Source of the DNA: Robiginitomaculum sp.
GTDB taxonomy: Bacteria; Pseudomonadota; Alphaproteobacteria; Caulobacterales; Maricaulaceae
Length of the DNA: 64,000 nt
Assembly: GCA_002733605.1 (NCBI GenBank)
Contig: NVWK01000006.1
Span: 1 to 64,000 of the forward strand
Direction of reading: 5' to 3'
The notes beneath the pieces were generated by a model. That model searched no databases. It was not told where the DNA came from and saw only the letters and a program-made list of their open reading frames with translations. Below are positions 40,423 to 52,882 of the stretch, piece by piece; the stretch's first letter is position 1, and the number at the start of each line of letters is the position of its first letter. The position numbers and the translations under genes were made by a program.

Positions 40423-41952
40423 TTATCCGTCGTTTTTCAAAAAATATTGGTAGGCCGGGTTATTGGTTTCGTCGCGCATGGAAAACCCGGTTTTTCGTAG
40501 GCTGGCTTCCAGGACGTCCCCGTCCGTATTGGGAATTTGGAACCCGCATAAAACCTGCCCTGTCGAGGCCCCGTGATTGCGGTAATGGAACAGGGAAATA
40601 TTCCACCGCCCATCCAATGTAATCAGAAAATCCCGCAAAGCGCCGGGGCGTTCGGGAAATTCAAAACTGTAAATACGTTCATCAACACTGGCCGAAGCCC
40701 GACCGCCAACCATGTGCCGCAAATGCTCTTTGGCCAGCGGGTTGTCGCTTAAATCGGTGACGCTCATATTTTGGGCGCGCAGCTTGCCGACAATATGTTC
40801 GGCTTCTGCGCCGCTTTTCACCTTCACACCCACAAGCACATGTGCTGTCTTGCTGTCGGCATAACGATAATTAAATTCGCTAACCGCATGGTCGCCCAAG
40901 GCTTGGCAGAAGTCAAGGAAGGCACCCGGACGTTCCGGCAAAGTCGCCGCCAGTAAAATCTCGCCGCCCGCACCAAGCTCTGCCCGCTCGACCATATAGC
41001 CAATCCGGTCAAAGTTCACATTGGCACCGGTCATAATCGCAATGCAAGGCCCATCAGGCGTTTTGCCCTCGCGGGCATGTTTCAAAAGCCCCGCCAAAGC
41101 GAGGGCCCCCGCCGGTTCAACCACTGTGCGGGTTTGTTCGAAAATATCGCGCGCACTCGCACAGATCTCGTCATTGCTGACCAAGATGACATCCGGGTTA
41201 ATGGCTTGTGCGATTTTAAGGGTGTTTTCGCCGATCAGCTTGACCGCAACTCCGTCGGCAAATCCGTCTATGGTCTTGAGCGGCGTTGGCAGACCAGCTT
41301 CCAAAGAGGTTTTCAGGGTCGCGGCTCCTTCTGGCTCGACGGCAATAATGCGGGTGTCGGGACTATGGGTTTTCAAATACGCGCCAATGCCAGAGATAAG
41401 TCCGCCGCCGCCAACACTGATATATACAGCCGCAGGGGCAGGGCACTGCTCCAGTATTTCTTTGCCAATCGTGCCTTGTCCGGCAATCACATCCAACTCG
41501 TCAAACGGGTGGATGAACACTGCGCCGGTTTCAGTTGCGAAGGTGAGGGCGGCTTCGCAGGCTGCGTCATAGCTGTCGCCCACCAGTTTAATTTGTGCGC
41601 CTTTGGCCATCACGGCTTTGGTCTTGATCTCAGGTGTGGTGATCGGCATGAAAATCACGGCTTGGGTGCCATAATGTTCGGCCGCCGCCGCAATGCCTTG
41701 TGCGTGATTTCCAGCGCTTGCCGCCACTACGCCGCGTGCACGCTCAGCCTCGCTTAGCTGGGAAATCCGGTTGGCGGCGCCGCGAATTTTAAAGGAAAAT
41801 ACCGATTGCAAATCTTCGCGTTTCAGCCACACGTCTTTGCCAAGCGCCTCGGAAAGCCCGTCCGCCCGTTCTAGCGGGGTGCGTTTTGCCAACTCATAGA
41901 CATCTGCTCTATCAATTCGCGCCGCTATATTTGCGAGCTTAACGTCCGGCAT
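40423..41952 (-). CDS. ilvA: Threonine ammonia-lyase, biosynthetic (two ACT-like domains)
   Basis: KREDLQSVFSFKIRGAANRI, AASAGNHAQGIA, SVGGGGLISGIGAYLK; long C-terminal regulatory region. Confidence 0.96.
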   Translation of the reverse strand: MPDVKLANIAARIDRADVYELAKRTPLERADGLSEALGKDVWLKREDLQSVFSFKIRGAANRISQLSEAERARGVVAASAGNHAQGIAAAAEHYGTQAVIFMPITTPEIKTKAVMAKGAQIKLVGDSYDAACEAALTFATETGAVFIHPFDELDVIAGQGTIGKEILEQCPAPAAVYISVGGGGLISGIGAYLKTHSPDTRIIAVEPEGAATLKTSLEAGLPTPLKTIDGFADGVAVKLIGENTLKIAQAINPDVILVSNDEICASARDIFEQTRTVVEPAGALALAGLLKHAREGKTPDGPCIAIMTGANVNFDRIGYMVERAELGAGGEILLAATLPERPGAFLDFCQALGDHAVSEFNYRYADSKTAHVLVGVKVKSGAEAEHIVGKLRAQNMSVTDLSDNPLAKEHLRHMVGGRASASVDERIYSFEFPERPGALRDFLITLDGRWNISLFHYRNHGASTGQVLCGFQIPNTDGDVLEASLRKTGFSMRDETNNPAYQYFLKNDG

Positions 41953-42991
41953 GATCTGCGATCCACTCTCCTACTTCCAGAGTTGAGAGCGTGCCGCCAA
42001 TATCGCCCGTGCATTGCCGTTCATCCAATGCAAGCGTGACGGCGGCTTCAATGGCTTCAGCTTCCGCAACAAGATCAAATGACGTGCGGAGCATCCAGGC
42101 TGCGGATAAAATCATCGCAATCGGATTGGCTTTGCCCTGACCGGCAATATCGGGCGCACTGCCGTGGATGGGTTCGTACAGACCAAGCTTGCCTTCGCCC
42201 AGACTGGCCGAAGGAATAACCCCCATAGAGCCGCACAACATCGCCGCCTCATCGGTCAGAATATCTCCAAACATGTTCTCGGTCAGGATCACGTCAAAGT
42301 CTTTGCCGCGCGACAGCATATGCATTGCCATTGCGTCGACAAGTGTATGCTCAAGCTCAACCTCCGGATAATCTTTCGCCACACGGATCACAACTTCACG
42401 CCACAGGCGCGAGGTTTCAAGCACGTTGGATTTATCAACACTGGTCACTTTGTGCCTGCGGGTTTTAGCCATTTCAAACGCACGAATAGCAATGCGTTCG
42501 ATCTCGGCCTCGCTGTAACGGCACTCGTCATACGCGCCCAGAGCATCACGGCCTTTATCGCCAAAATAAATCCCGCCGGTCAACTCGCGCATAATCACGA
42601 AATCGACGCCTTCAAGATATTCAGCCTTGATCGGAGATGCGTCCAAAAGCGCGCTCTGCGGTTTTGCCGGACGCACATTAGCATAGAGCTGCAATGTTTT
42701 ACGCAAAGGCAGAAGCCCGCCAAGTTCCGGCCTGTCCGCGCCTTTTAAATGATCCCATTTCGGGCCACCAACCGCGCCGAGCAAAATCGCCTGTGTTTTT
42801 TGTGCAGACGCCAGTGTCTCTGCGGGCATAGGTGTCCCGACCGTATCAATAGCGATCCCGCCCAGAAGATGTTCTTCAATCTCCAGCGTATGCCCAAAGG
42901 CGCTTGCGGTCGCGTTTAAGACCCGTAGGGCGGCGGCACCCACTTCAGGGCCGATTCCGTCACCGGGCAAATAGGTGAAATTGATATTCAT
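41939..42991 (-). CDS. leuB: 3-isopropylmalate dehydrogenase
   Basis: LPGDGIGPEV, LLGAVGGPKWD, RELTGGIYFG, LTENMFGDILTDEAAML. Confidence 0.97.
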   Translation of the reverse strand: MNINFTYLPGDGIGPEVGAAALRVLNATASAFGHTLEIEEHLLGGIAIDTVGTPMPAETLASAQKTQAILLGAVGGPKWDHLKGADRPELGGLLPLRKTLQLYANVRPAKPQSALLDASPIKAEYLEGVDFVIMRELTGGIYFGDKGRDALGAYDECRYSEAEIERIAIRAFEMAKTRRHKVTSVDKSNVLETSRLWREVVIRVAKDYPEVELEHTLVDAMAMHMLSRGKDFDVILTENMFGDILTDEAAMLCGSMGVIPSASLGEGKLGLYEPIHGSAPDIAGQGKANPIAMILSAAWMLRTSFDLVAEAEAIEAAVTLALDERQCTGDIGGTLSTLEVGEWIADHAGR

Positions 42992-43566
42992 AGGGCGGCC
43001 TCATAGGATGCAATCGCGTCTTGCTGATCGTCGAGATAATCCATTTCGTCTATGCCCTGCATCAGGCAGTGACGGGAAAACGGATCGATTTTAAAAGGGT
43101 AAGTGCCGCCATTTTTAGGCAAATGAACTTCGCAAGCGGCGAGATCAATGCTGATCTCTTCCCCCGGATGGTCGAGCAGCCATTGATGGGCGCTTTTCTC
43201 GATCACGATAGGCAGCAAGCCGTTTTTAAGTGCATTGCCATGGAAAATATCGGCGATTTCACTACTGATCACAGCCTTGAACCCATAATCGGTCAGCGCC
43301 CACGGTGCATGTTCACGCGAAGACCCACAACCGAAATTATGACCCGCCACCAAAATCTGGCAGGCTTTCGCCGCCTCCGTATTCAGGATATGGTCGGTAT
43401 CACTTCCGTCTTTATTATAGCGCCAGTCATTGAACGCCAGCTTGCCGAGACCGTCGCGGTCTGTAACCGTCAGGAAACGGGCCGGGATGATCTGGTCCGT
43501 ATCAATATTGGCCGCAGACAGCACAAGGGTTTTGGATTTTACGTGCGAGATAGGATCGAAACTCAT
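42988..43566 (-). CDS. leuD: 3-isopropylmalate dehydratase small subunit
   Basis: ANIDTDQIIPARFL, GHNFGCGSSREHAPWAL. Confidence 0.97.
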   Translation of the reverse strand: MSFDPISHVKSKTLVLSAANIDTDQIIPARFLTVTDRDGLGKLAFNDWRYNKDGSDTDHILNTEAAKACQILVAGHNFGCGSSREHAPWALTDYGFKAVISSEIADIFHGNALKNGLLPIVIEKSAHQWLLDHPGEEISIDLAACEVHLPKNGGTYPFKIDPFSRHCLMQGIDEMDYLDDQQDAIASYEAAL

Positions 43567-44972
43567 GCGGCGTCTCCCAAATCTATAGTGCGCGGATCGG
43601 TCACCACACCGGAGATGGCGCTGGCGGCTGCCGTCGCAGGAGATGCCAAGACAGTGCGAACCTGCGGCCCTTGCCGTCCGGCAAAATTACGGTTTGAGGT
43701 CGAGACAATTAATTGCCCCGGCGCGCCAATATCGCCGTTCATGCCAATGCACATCGAACAACCCGGTTCGCGCCATTCTGCGCCCGCCTGAATAAATACT
43801 TTGTCTAGACCCTCGGCCTCGGCTTGTTTCTTGATCACTTCTGAACCCGCGACGATAACGGCGCGTACGCTGGAGGCCACTTTTTGCCCCGCAAAATACT
43901 TGGCCGCGCTCCGTAAATCAATAAGTCGTGAATTTGTACAAGAGCCAATAAACACCATGTCGACTTTTTGACCTGTCATAGGGGTTCCGGCTTTCACGTC
44001 CATATAGGCGAGCGCATTTTCTTCAGCCTCATCACGGGGCGCAGGGATGAGCGCATCAATTGGCATGGCCATGCCCGGATGCGTGCCATATGTCACCATC
44101 GGGCGAATATCTTCGGCCTTCAATTCCACCTCGGCGTCGTAATGACACCCTGCGTCGGAACGTAAGGACAACCAGTCTGCACACGCGCTCTCGAACGCTT
44201 CACCCTTGGGTGTGTATTCGCGGCCCTCCAGATAATTACATGTGGTTTGATCCGGCGCGATTAATCCGGCGCGCGCACCTGCTTCTATGGACATGTTACA
44301 AACGGTCATGCGTTCGTCCATGCTCATCGCGTCAAAACATGCGCCCTTGTATTCCAAAACATAGCCTGTACCGCCGCCGACACCAATATCGGCAATGATC
44401 GCGAGGATGATATCTTTGGCGCACACATCAGGCGAAACGTCGCCTTTCACATGGATCAACATGCTTTTGGGTTTGCGCATAAGAATGCACTGAGTCGCCA
44501 ACACATGCCCGACTTGTGTCGTGCCAATCCCGAACGCCAAAGCGCCAAACGCACCGTGTGTAGAGGTATGGCTGTCGCCACAAACAATCGTCATGCCGGG
44601 ACGGGTGGCCCCCAATTCCGGCCCCATCACATGCACAATGCCCCGGTTTGGACTGTCCCAGCCATGAACCGTAATACCGTGAGCCTTGGTGTTGGCCAGA
44701 AGCGTATTGACCTGTTTCTCGGCTTGGGCGCTGACATAGAGCGGCTTGCCGTCATCGTCAAAAATTGTCGGGGTGGAGTGATCAATCGTGGCGAGGGTTT
44801 TTGCAGGATTTTTCACCGCAAGACCCCGATGCTCCAGTACAGAAAAAGCCTGCGGACTGGTCACCTCATGGATCAGATGCAGATCGATATAAAGAGTGGC
44901 TGGATTAATCTCCGTCTCTTTACTCACGACATGCCTGTCCCAGATTTTATCAAATAATGATATCGCCATCAA
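43563..44972 (-). CDS. leuC: 3-isopropylmalate dehydratase large subunit
   Basis: YIDLHLIHEVTSPQAF, VCGDSHTSTHGAFGALAFGIG, FIGSCTNSRLIDLR, EPGCSMCIGMNGD. Confidence 0.97.
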   Translation of the reverse strand: MMAISLFDKIWDRHVVSKETEINPATLYIDLHLIHEVTSPQAFSVLEHRGLAVKNPAKTLATIDHSTPTIFDDDGKPLYVSAQAEKQVNTLLANTKAHGITVHGWDSPNRGIVHVMGPELGATRPGMTIVCGDSHTSTHGAFGALAFGIGTTQVGHVLATQCILMRKPKSMLIHVKGDVSPDVCAKDIILAIIADIGVGGGTGYVLEYKGACFDAMSMDERMTVCNMSIEAGARAGLIAPDQTTCNYLEGREYTPKGEAFESACADWLSLRSDAGCHYDAEVELKAEDIRPMVTYGTHPGMAMPIDALIPAPRDEAEENALAYMDVKAGTPMTGQKVDMVFIGSCTNSRLIDLRSAAKYFAGQKVASSVRAVIVAGSEVIKKQAEAEGLDKVFIQAGAEWREPGCSMCIGMNGDIGAPGQLIVSTSNRNFAGRQGPQVRTVLASPATAAASAISGVVTDPRTIDLGDAA

Positions 44973-44981
44973 TTCATTTTC

Positions 44982-46559
44982 CTAGTGCTGGGACGCAATT
45001 TTGTGTTGCTCATCGCCGGCGCGTTTCTTCTGGCGCTCAATGCGGTTGATCACATCAAGATAGGCACGTGCCGTCGCAAGGATGGTATCGGTGGATGTAC
45101 CGCGCCCGTGATAGCTTTCAAATTTGGTGCTGACCCGGATATCGGCCTCGGCCATCGCGTCTTCGCCTTCACTAACACTACGGGCGTTAAACGAATCCAG
45201 TTTCAGATCGTGACCCGTCAAATTGTTCAAAACCAGAAGCACGGCATTCACCGGCCCGCTCGCACTTTGTACGCCAACCTTGATGCTTCCGTCTTCATGG
45301 GACAATTGGATGCTGGCTTCCGGAGATTTACTGTCGTCAGATCCGGCGGATACATACAGGCTGTCGATTTCCCATGGGCCGGAGCCGCCAATCGCTTCCC
45401 CTAAAATCAGGGCTTCAATATCGGCGTCAAACACTTCACGTTTTTCGTCTGCCAAGGTTTTGAAATCCACAAATACGGATTGTAACTGGTTGTCAGACAG
45501 GGTGAATCCCAACTTCTCGGCCCGGTGCCTTAACGCCGCTCTGCCGGAATGCTTGCCCAGAACCAGATTATCCGGTTCTAGACCAATGTCTTCGGGTTTC
45601 ATAATCTCGTAGGTTTCGCGGTTGGCCAACATGCCGTGTTGGTGAATGCCGCTCTCGTGGGCAAATGCATTTTGGCCTACAATCGCTTTGTTGCGTGCCA
45701 CAGCATTGCCGGTAATCGAGGCCAGCATTTTAGAGACCATATTGATCTTTTTGGAGTTGATACGGGTATCGTGATGGAAGAAATCAATACGCGTACGCAA
45801 GGCCATCGCCACTTCTTCAAGCGCGCAATTTCCGGCCCGCTCGCCAATCCCGTTGACGGCACATTCGATTTGCCGTGCCCCGCCGCGCACCGCCGCCAGA
45901 GAATTGGCAACTGCCAAACCCAAATCGTCATGGCAATGGGTCGAGAAGATCACCTTGTTCGCCCCTGCAATTTCGGTGGTGAGGAAGCGAAACAGATCGG
46001 TAATTTCTTCGGGCGTTGTATAGCCAACCGTATCGGGAATATTGATCGTACGTGCACCCGCAGCAATGGCCGCTTCGCAGATAATTTTCAAATAATCCCG
46101 TTCGGTACGGATCGCGTCTTCGGCAGAAAATTCCACATCATCTGTGTATTCCAACGCGTGACCAATGCTCTTGATCGCACGTTCGAGAACTTCGTCTTTG
46201 CTCATTTTTAACTTGTATTCCCGGTGCAAAGGGGAGGTGGCAATGAACACATGGATACGTGATTTCTTGGCAGGCGTAATCGCGTCTCCCGCCGCATGGA
46301 TGTCGGAAGAATTACAACGGGCCAAAGAACAAATGGTTGTATCGGTAATTTCGCGCGCAATGGTCTGCACCGCTTCGAAATCACCCGGAGAAGCAATGGC
46401 AAAACCGGCTTCGATAATATCAACGCCTAGATCGGACAAAGCCCTCGCCATGCGCAATTTTTGTCCGCCGTCCATAGAAAACCCGGGCGCCTGTTCGCCG
46501 TCGCGCAATGTGGTATCAAAGATTTTTACATGGGATATTTCGGTTTCTGTACTGGTCAT
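44982..46559 (-). CDS. leuA: 2-isopropylmalate synthase
   Basis: FDTTLRDGEQAPGFSM, STHCHDDLGLAVANSLAAV, HESGIHQHGML. Confidence 0.97.
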   Translation of the reverse strand: MTSTETEISHVKIFDTTLRDGEQAPGFSMDGGQKLRMARALSDLGVDIIEAGFAIASPGDFEAVQTIAREITDTTICSLARCNSSDIHAAGDAITPAKKSRIHVFIATSPLHREYKLKMSKDEVLERAIKSIGHALEYTDDVEFSAEDAIRTERDYLKIICEAAIAAGARTINIPDTVGYTTPEEITDLFRFLTTEIAGANKVIFSTHCHDDLGLAVANSLAAVRGGARQIECAVNGIGERAGNCALEEVAMALRTRIDFFHHDTRINSKKINMVSKMLASITGNAVARNKAIVGQNAFAHESGIHQHGMLANRETYEIMKPEDIGLEPDNLVLGKHSGRAALRHRAEKLGFTLSDNQLQSVFVDFKTLADEKREVFDADIEALILGEAIGGSGPWEIDSLYVSAGSDDSKSPEASIQLSHEDGSIKVGVQSASGPVNAVLLVLNNLTGHDLKLDSFNARSVSEGEDAMAEADIRVSTKFESYHGRGTSTDTILATARAYLDVINRIERQKKRAGDEQHKIASQH

Positions 46560-46861
46560 TGGGCCCACTCCGCATGTTTGCGGCGGCCGATTTTCTCGGC
46601 AGAAACCACATTATAAAGACGCTCTAACTGCTTGCACAGCGTGTCGAGATTGCGCGGCCCACCAATGTCTTCGATATGGACAAGTAAATCGAAATCACCG
46701 TCCACACGCTGGGTACAATGCACATCACGGTAGTCATACCCGCGCCGTTCAATCGTACCGAGCGTGCGCAGGAGTGTACCGGAAACATCATGGAGCACGA
46801 CTTTAAGCTTGCCGTTTACGCCGGAACGTTCGAATGTTTTATCAGCTTGTAATTCGCTCAT
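46556..46861 (-). CDS. Short ACT-domain protein, acetolactate synthase small subunit-like (IlvM/IlvN type)
   Basis: 101 aa with single ACT-like region (VVLHDVSGTLLRTLGTIERRGYDYRDVHC), between ilvB and leuA. Confidence 0.8.
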   Translation of the reverse strand: MSELQADKTFERSGVNGKLKVVLHDVSGTLLRTLGTIERRGYDYRDVHCTQRVDGDFDLLVHIEDIGGPRNLDTLCKQLERLYNVVSAEKIGRRKHAEWAQ

Positions 46862-46862
46862 C

Positions 46863-48557
46863 TTATCTCTCCATCATATCTGCGTTGGAACGGCCCGGCG
46901 GTACCAACGGCCAGACGTTTTCGGCTTGGTCGATCTTGACGTGCATCAGGATCGGGCCTTTCGCCGCCAAAAGTTTCTCGATGCCGGCATCGACCTCTGC
47001 GCGCTTGGTCACAGTGAAGGCGTCAATCTGGAATGCCCGTGCCACTTCGGCAAAATCGGGATTGTCATAGAGATGCACTTCGGAATAATTTTCTTCAAAG
47101 AACACTTCCTGCCATTGGCGCACCATACCGAGCGCCCCATTATCCAGCAGGACAATTTTTAGCGGAATTTTATAGCGGTTCAGTGTCGCCAATTCCTGAA
47201 TGTTCATCATGATCGATCCATCACCAGTGACCGTAATCACGGTACGTTCAGGACAGGCCAGTTGCGCCCCCAGACCGGCCGGAATACCAAAGCCCATAGT
47301 GCCGAGGCCACCGGAGGTAATGTGATCTTTTGGATCATCAAAATAACAATGCTGGGCTACCCACATCTGGTGCTGGCCTACATCACACGTGATGATGGCG
47401 TTCTCGGGCGCATGGCGGGAGAGATCGTGCAACAGCTTGGGCGCATAAACATTGTCGCCCGGCGCATCGTAATTAATGGCGTATTGTGTGCGGCGACCAT
47501 AACAAAGCTCTAGCCAGTCCGCGATGTCCAGCGTACCCGGATCCAGACTTGCAAGATTTTTCTTCAAACTGCCGTCAAGGCCAATATCGGCGCGGCGCAG
47601 CTTGTTGATCTCTGCCACATCAATATCCAGATGAATGATTTTGGCGTGGGGTGCAAATGTGTCGAGCTTGCCTGTCGCCCGGTCATCAAAACGCGCCCCG
47701 CACACGATCAACAGATCGGCTTCCTGTACCGCGTAATTGGCCGCCTTTAACCCGTGCATACCAAGCATGCCAAGGAAATTGGGATGATCGGACGGCATGG
47801 CGCCCAACCCTTTCAGGGTGGAGACCACCGGAATTTGTGTACGCTCGACCAAGGTGCGAAGTTCCTGAACCCCGTCCCCTTGGGCAATGCCGCCGCCAAT
47901 ATAAAACAACGGTTTTTTCGCCGTCTTGATCATGGCATTGGCCGCTGCAATGTTCTCGGCACTTCCCATTTCGGGTTTCACCTTCGGATAGGGACGCCAG
48001 CGATGACGCTCTGTCGTTATGGCATTGGCAACGTCTTTGGGAAGATCTATCAGGACAGGGCCGGGCCGTCCTTCCGAGGCTATATAATAGGCTTCTTCGA
48101 CCAATCCCGGAATGTCGGCAGGATCGCGGACAATATAGCTGTGTTTGACAATCGGCAGGGTGATCCCGAAAATATCAACTTCCTGAAACCCGTCCGTGCC
48201 CATGAGATCAGAGGCCACCTGACCCGTGATAAAGACGACGGGCACCGAATCCAGATAGGCATCTGCAATCCCGGTTACCAGATTGGTCGCGCCCGGGCCG
48301 GACGTGGCAAGGCAGGTGCCGACCCGACCGGTTGCGCGCGCATACCCGATCGCGGCGATGGCGGAACCCTGTTCATGCCGGCCCAAAATGTGCTTCAGGC
48401 TAGTGCCTGTCAGCGCGTCATAAACAGGCATAATTGCCCCACCCGGATAGCCGAATATCACCTCCACCCCTTGCGCTTCGAGCGCTTCGAGGAGGAGTTG
48501 CGCACCTGATTTTGGTTCGCGTTGTGATATGGCTGTTGGGGTGGGGTTGATAGACAT
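46863..48557 (-). CDS. ilvB: Acetolactate synthase large subunit
   Basis: GAQLLLEALEAQGVEVIFGYPGGAIMPVYDAL, RHEQGSAIAAIGYARATGRVG, VTGDGSIMMNIQELATLNRYKIPLKIVLLDN. Confidence 0.97.
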   Translation of the reverse strand: MSINPTPTAISQREPKSGAQLLLEALEAQGVEVIFGYPGGAIMPVYDALTGTSLKHILGRHEQGSAIAAIGYARATGRVGTCLATSGPGATNLVTGIADAYLDSVPVVFITGQVASDLMGTDGFQEVDIFGITLPIVKHSYIVRDPADIPGLVEEAYYIASEGRPGPVLIDLPKDVANAITTERHRWRPYPKVKPEMGSAENIAAANAMIKTAKKPLFYIGGGIAQGDGVQELRTLVERTQIPVVSTLKGLGAMPSDHPNFLGMLGMHGLKAANYAVQEADLLIVCGARFDDRATGKLDTFAPHAKIIHLDIDVAEINKLRRADIGLDGSLKKNLASLDPGTLDIADWLELCYGRRTQYAINYDAPGDNVYAPKLLHDLSRHAPENAIITCDVGQHQMWVAQHCYFDDPKDHITSGGLGTMGFGIPAGLGAQLACPERTVITVTGDGSIMMNIQELATLNRYKIPLKIVLLDNGALGMVRQWQEVFFEENYSEVHLYDNPDFAEVARAFQIDAFTVTKRAEVDAGIEKLLAAKGPILMHVKIDQAENVWPLVPPGRSNADMMER

Positions 48558-48559
48558 GA

Positions 48560-51261
<2,702 letters not shown>

Positions 51262-51319
51262 TATATATTCCCTGTCGTTCGCGGTGCTCACTCCCCGCCT
51301 CTTGTTTACATTCCTATTT

Positions 51320-51345
51320 CCGCTCACCCCCGAGAAGTTGGGGGC
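51320..51345. repeat. Intergenic palindromic repeat, copy 4 (degenerate)
   Basis: CCGCTCACCCCCGAGAAGTTGGGGGC. Confidence 0.65.
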
Positions 51346-51358
51346 TGTTATTTCCCAT

Positions 51359-51388
51359 AAAAAAACCCGCTCTTGTCAGGGAGCGGGT
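51359..51388 (-). terminator. Attenuator terminator upstream of ilvD
   Basis: Minus strand ACCCGCTC-CCTGACAA-GAGCGGGT-TTTTTT; 8-bp stem and U tract between leader peptide and ilvD. Confidence 0.85.
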
Positions 51389-51409
51389 GGTTTCATTCAT
51401 TTACTAAAT

Positions 51410-51556
51410 TTATGACCCGCTTGAATTCCTGACGTTAATGAGTTCCACACCCACCACGAGGCGTAAAATGCTCACAACTGTGACGTTCACTGAAAGCGCT
51501 CCAGTGTTCGCAAATGTCCCAGCTTGTGCGGCCAAATGTGTTGGTCTTGAGTTCAT
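51410..51556 (-). CDS. ilv operon leader peptide (MNSRPTHLAAQAGTFANTGALSVNVTVVSILRLVVGVELINVRNSSGS)
   Basis: Branched-chain residues concentrated in VTVVSILRLVVGVELINV; SD GGAG 10 nt upstream of ATG; stop is 21 nt upstream of the attenuator hairpin. Confidence 0.75.
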   Translation of the reverse strand: MNSRPTHLAAQAGTFANTGALSVNVTVVSILRLVVGVELINVRNSSGS

Positions 51557-51906
51557 CTTCATGAATCTCCGGTTAATATCTACAGAGTGTTTACGCAATC
51601 GAACGCATAAAAACAAGGCATATTGCGTTATAATTCTACATTTTCCTAAATTAAGAACAATTATGCCTCGGTATTTAAAAATATTGGCAAAATGAACCTT
51701 TGTTCTGCGCGTAACCGCGCTTCCCGCCTCGAAATTACCCGCATCGTCAAAGAGTTTCCCGCGTAAAACATCTCTATCTTGGTTATTATGACGTAATTCC
51801 CCGCAAATACCCAATCCTTTGACGTAAAGATAGCAATATGGGTCAGGAAAGTAACTGAAACCGTTTGTAGAGAAGGGTGTCTCAACCGAGGGAAGATAGG
51901 AAAATC

Positions 51907-52797
51907 ATGTCGAGCTTTATACCCGAACACATTCATATACGTTTTCAGCGCGTGTTCGCCTATATTGATGCGCACATGAATGACGAGTTGGATTTGGACA
52001 CCTTAAGCCGCGTTGCGGCCTATTCCAAATTTCACTTTCATCGTCAATTCGTAGCTTTATTCGGGATGAGTGTCTCCAGATATGTACTGTTAAAGCGGCT
52101 TAATCGCGCAGTGTATACACTAGCCTTTAGAGGCGAGGTGCCGATCACGACAATTGCTTATGATTGCGGGTATGAAAGCCCGGAAGCGTTTTCGAGAGCC
52201 TTCAAAACAAATGCCGGGCAAACCCCGTCAGACTTTCGAAAACATCCGCAGTGGCAGGCATGGACGGAAAAATATCAACCCGTTACCGAAATAAAGGCCA
52301 AAAAAATGCCAAATGTAGAAATGCCAAATGTAAAAGACGTAAAAATAGTAGATTTCCCCGAAACCCGCATCGCCGTTTTGAAACATCGCGGGGCGCCACA
52401 CCTTGTGATGAATTCTGTGCGGCAATTCATTGCGTGGCGCAAAGAGAATGCTCTGCCGCCTAAATCAAGTGCGACTTATAATATTTGCTATGACGATCCA
52501 AACCATACGGCGCCAGAGGCTTACCGTTTTGATATCTGCGCCGCCACCGGGAAAGATATTGCGCCAAACGAGTATGGTATTGAGGCAGGCCATATTCCTG
52601 CGGGCAAGTGCGCGGTTTTACGCCATATCGGGTCTGATGACGGGATAGAAGCGGCGGCCCGCATTTTGTACGAACATTGGCTACCGAACACCAAACATGA
52701 AGTCCGCGACTTCCCGCTGTTTTTACAAAGGGTCAGGGCCTTTCCCGATGTGCCGGAGCATCAAGCGGTTCTGGATATTTTTCTCCCTTTGAAATAA
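51907..52797 (+). CDS. AraC family regulator with GyrI-like effector-binding domain
   Basis: HTH FHRQFVALFGMSVSRYVLLKRLNRA...AYDCGYESPEAFSRAFK; C-terminal GyrI-like VKIVDFPETRIAVLKHRGAP. Confidence 0.9.
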   Translation: MSSFIPEHIHIRFQRVFAYIDAHMNDELDLDTLSRVAAYSKFHFHRQFVALFGMSVSRYVLLKRLNRAVYTLAFRGEVPITTIAYDCGYESPEAFSRAFKTNAGQTPSDFRKHPQWQAWTEKYQPVTEIKAKKMPNVEMPNVKDVKIVDFPETRIAVLKHRGAPHLVMNSVRQFIAWRKENALPPKSSATYNICYDDPNHTAPEAYRFDICAATGKDIAPNEYGIEAGHIPAGKCAVLRHIGSDDGIEAAARILYEHWLPNTKHEVRDFPLFLQRVRAFPDVPEHQAVLDIFLPLK

Positions 52798-52823
52798 ATG
52801 GATAAAGAGTCACAAACTTTTTA

Positions 52824-52865
52824 TTGACTACAGTCGTAGTCGATTCTATAACTACAAGTGTAATC
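52824..52865 (+). promoter_or_regulatory. Promoter with two BlaI-like operators before the blaI/blaR1-like pair
   Basis: TTGACT (52824-52829) -17 bp- TATAAC (52847-52852); GACTACAGTCGTAGTC (52826-52841) and AACTACAAGTGTAATC (52850-52865). Confidence 0.8.
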
Positions 52866-52882
52866 GATGAAAAGAGACTTGT

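Noticed and set aside
51410-51814. Full 134 aa minus-strand ORF as a protein gene
   Set aside because: Only the last ~48 codons follow a good SD; the N-terminal part is not protein-like and the end is better explained as a leader peptide
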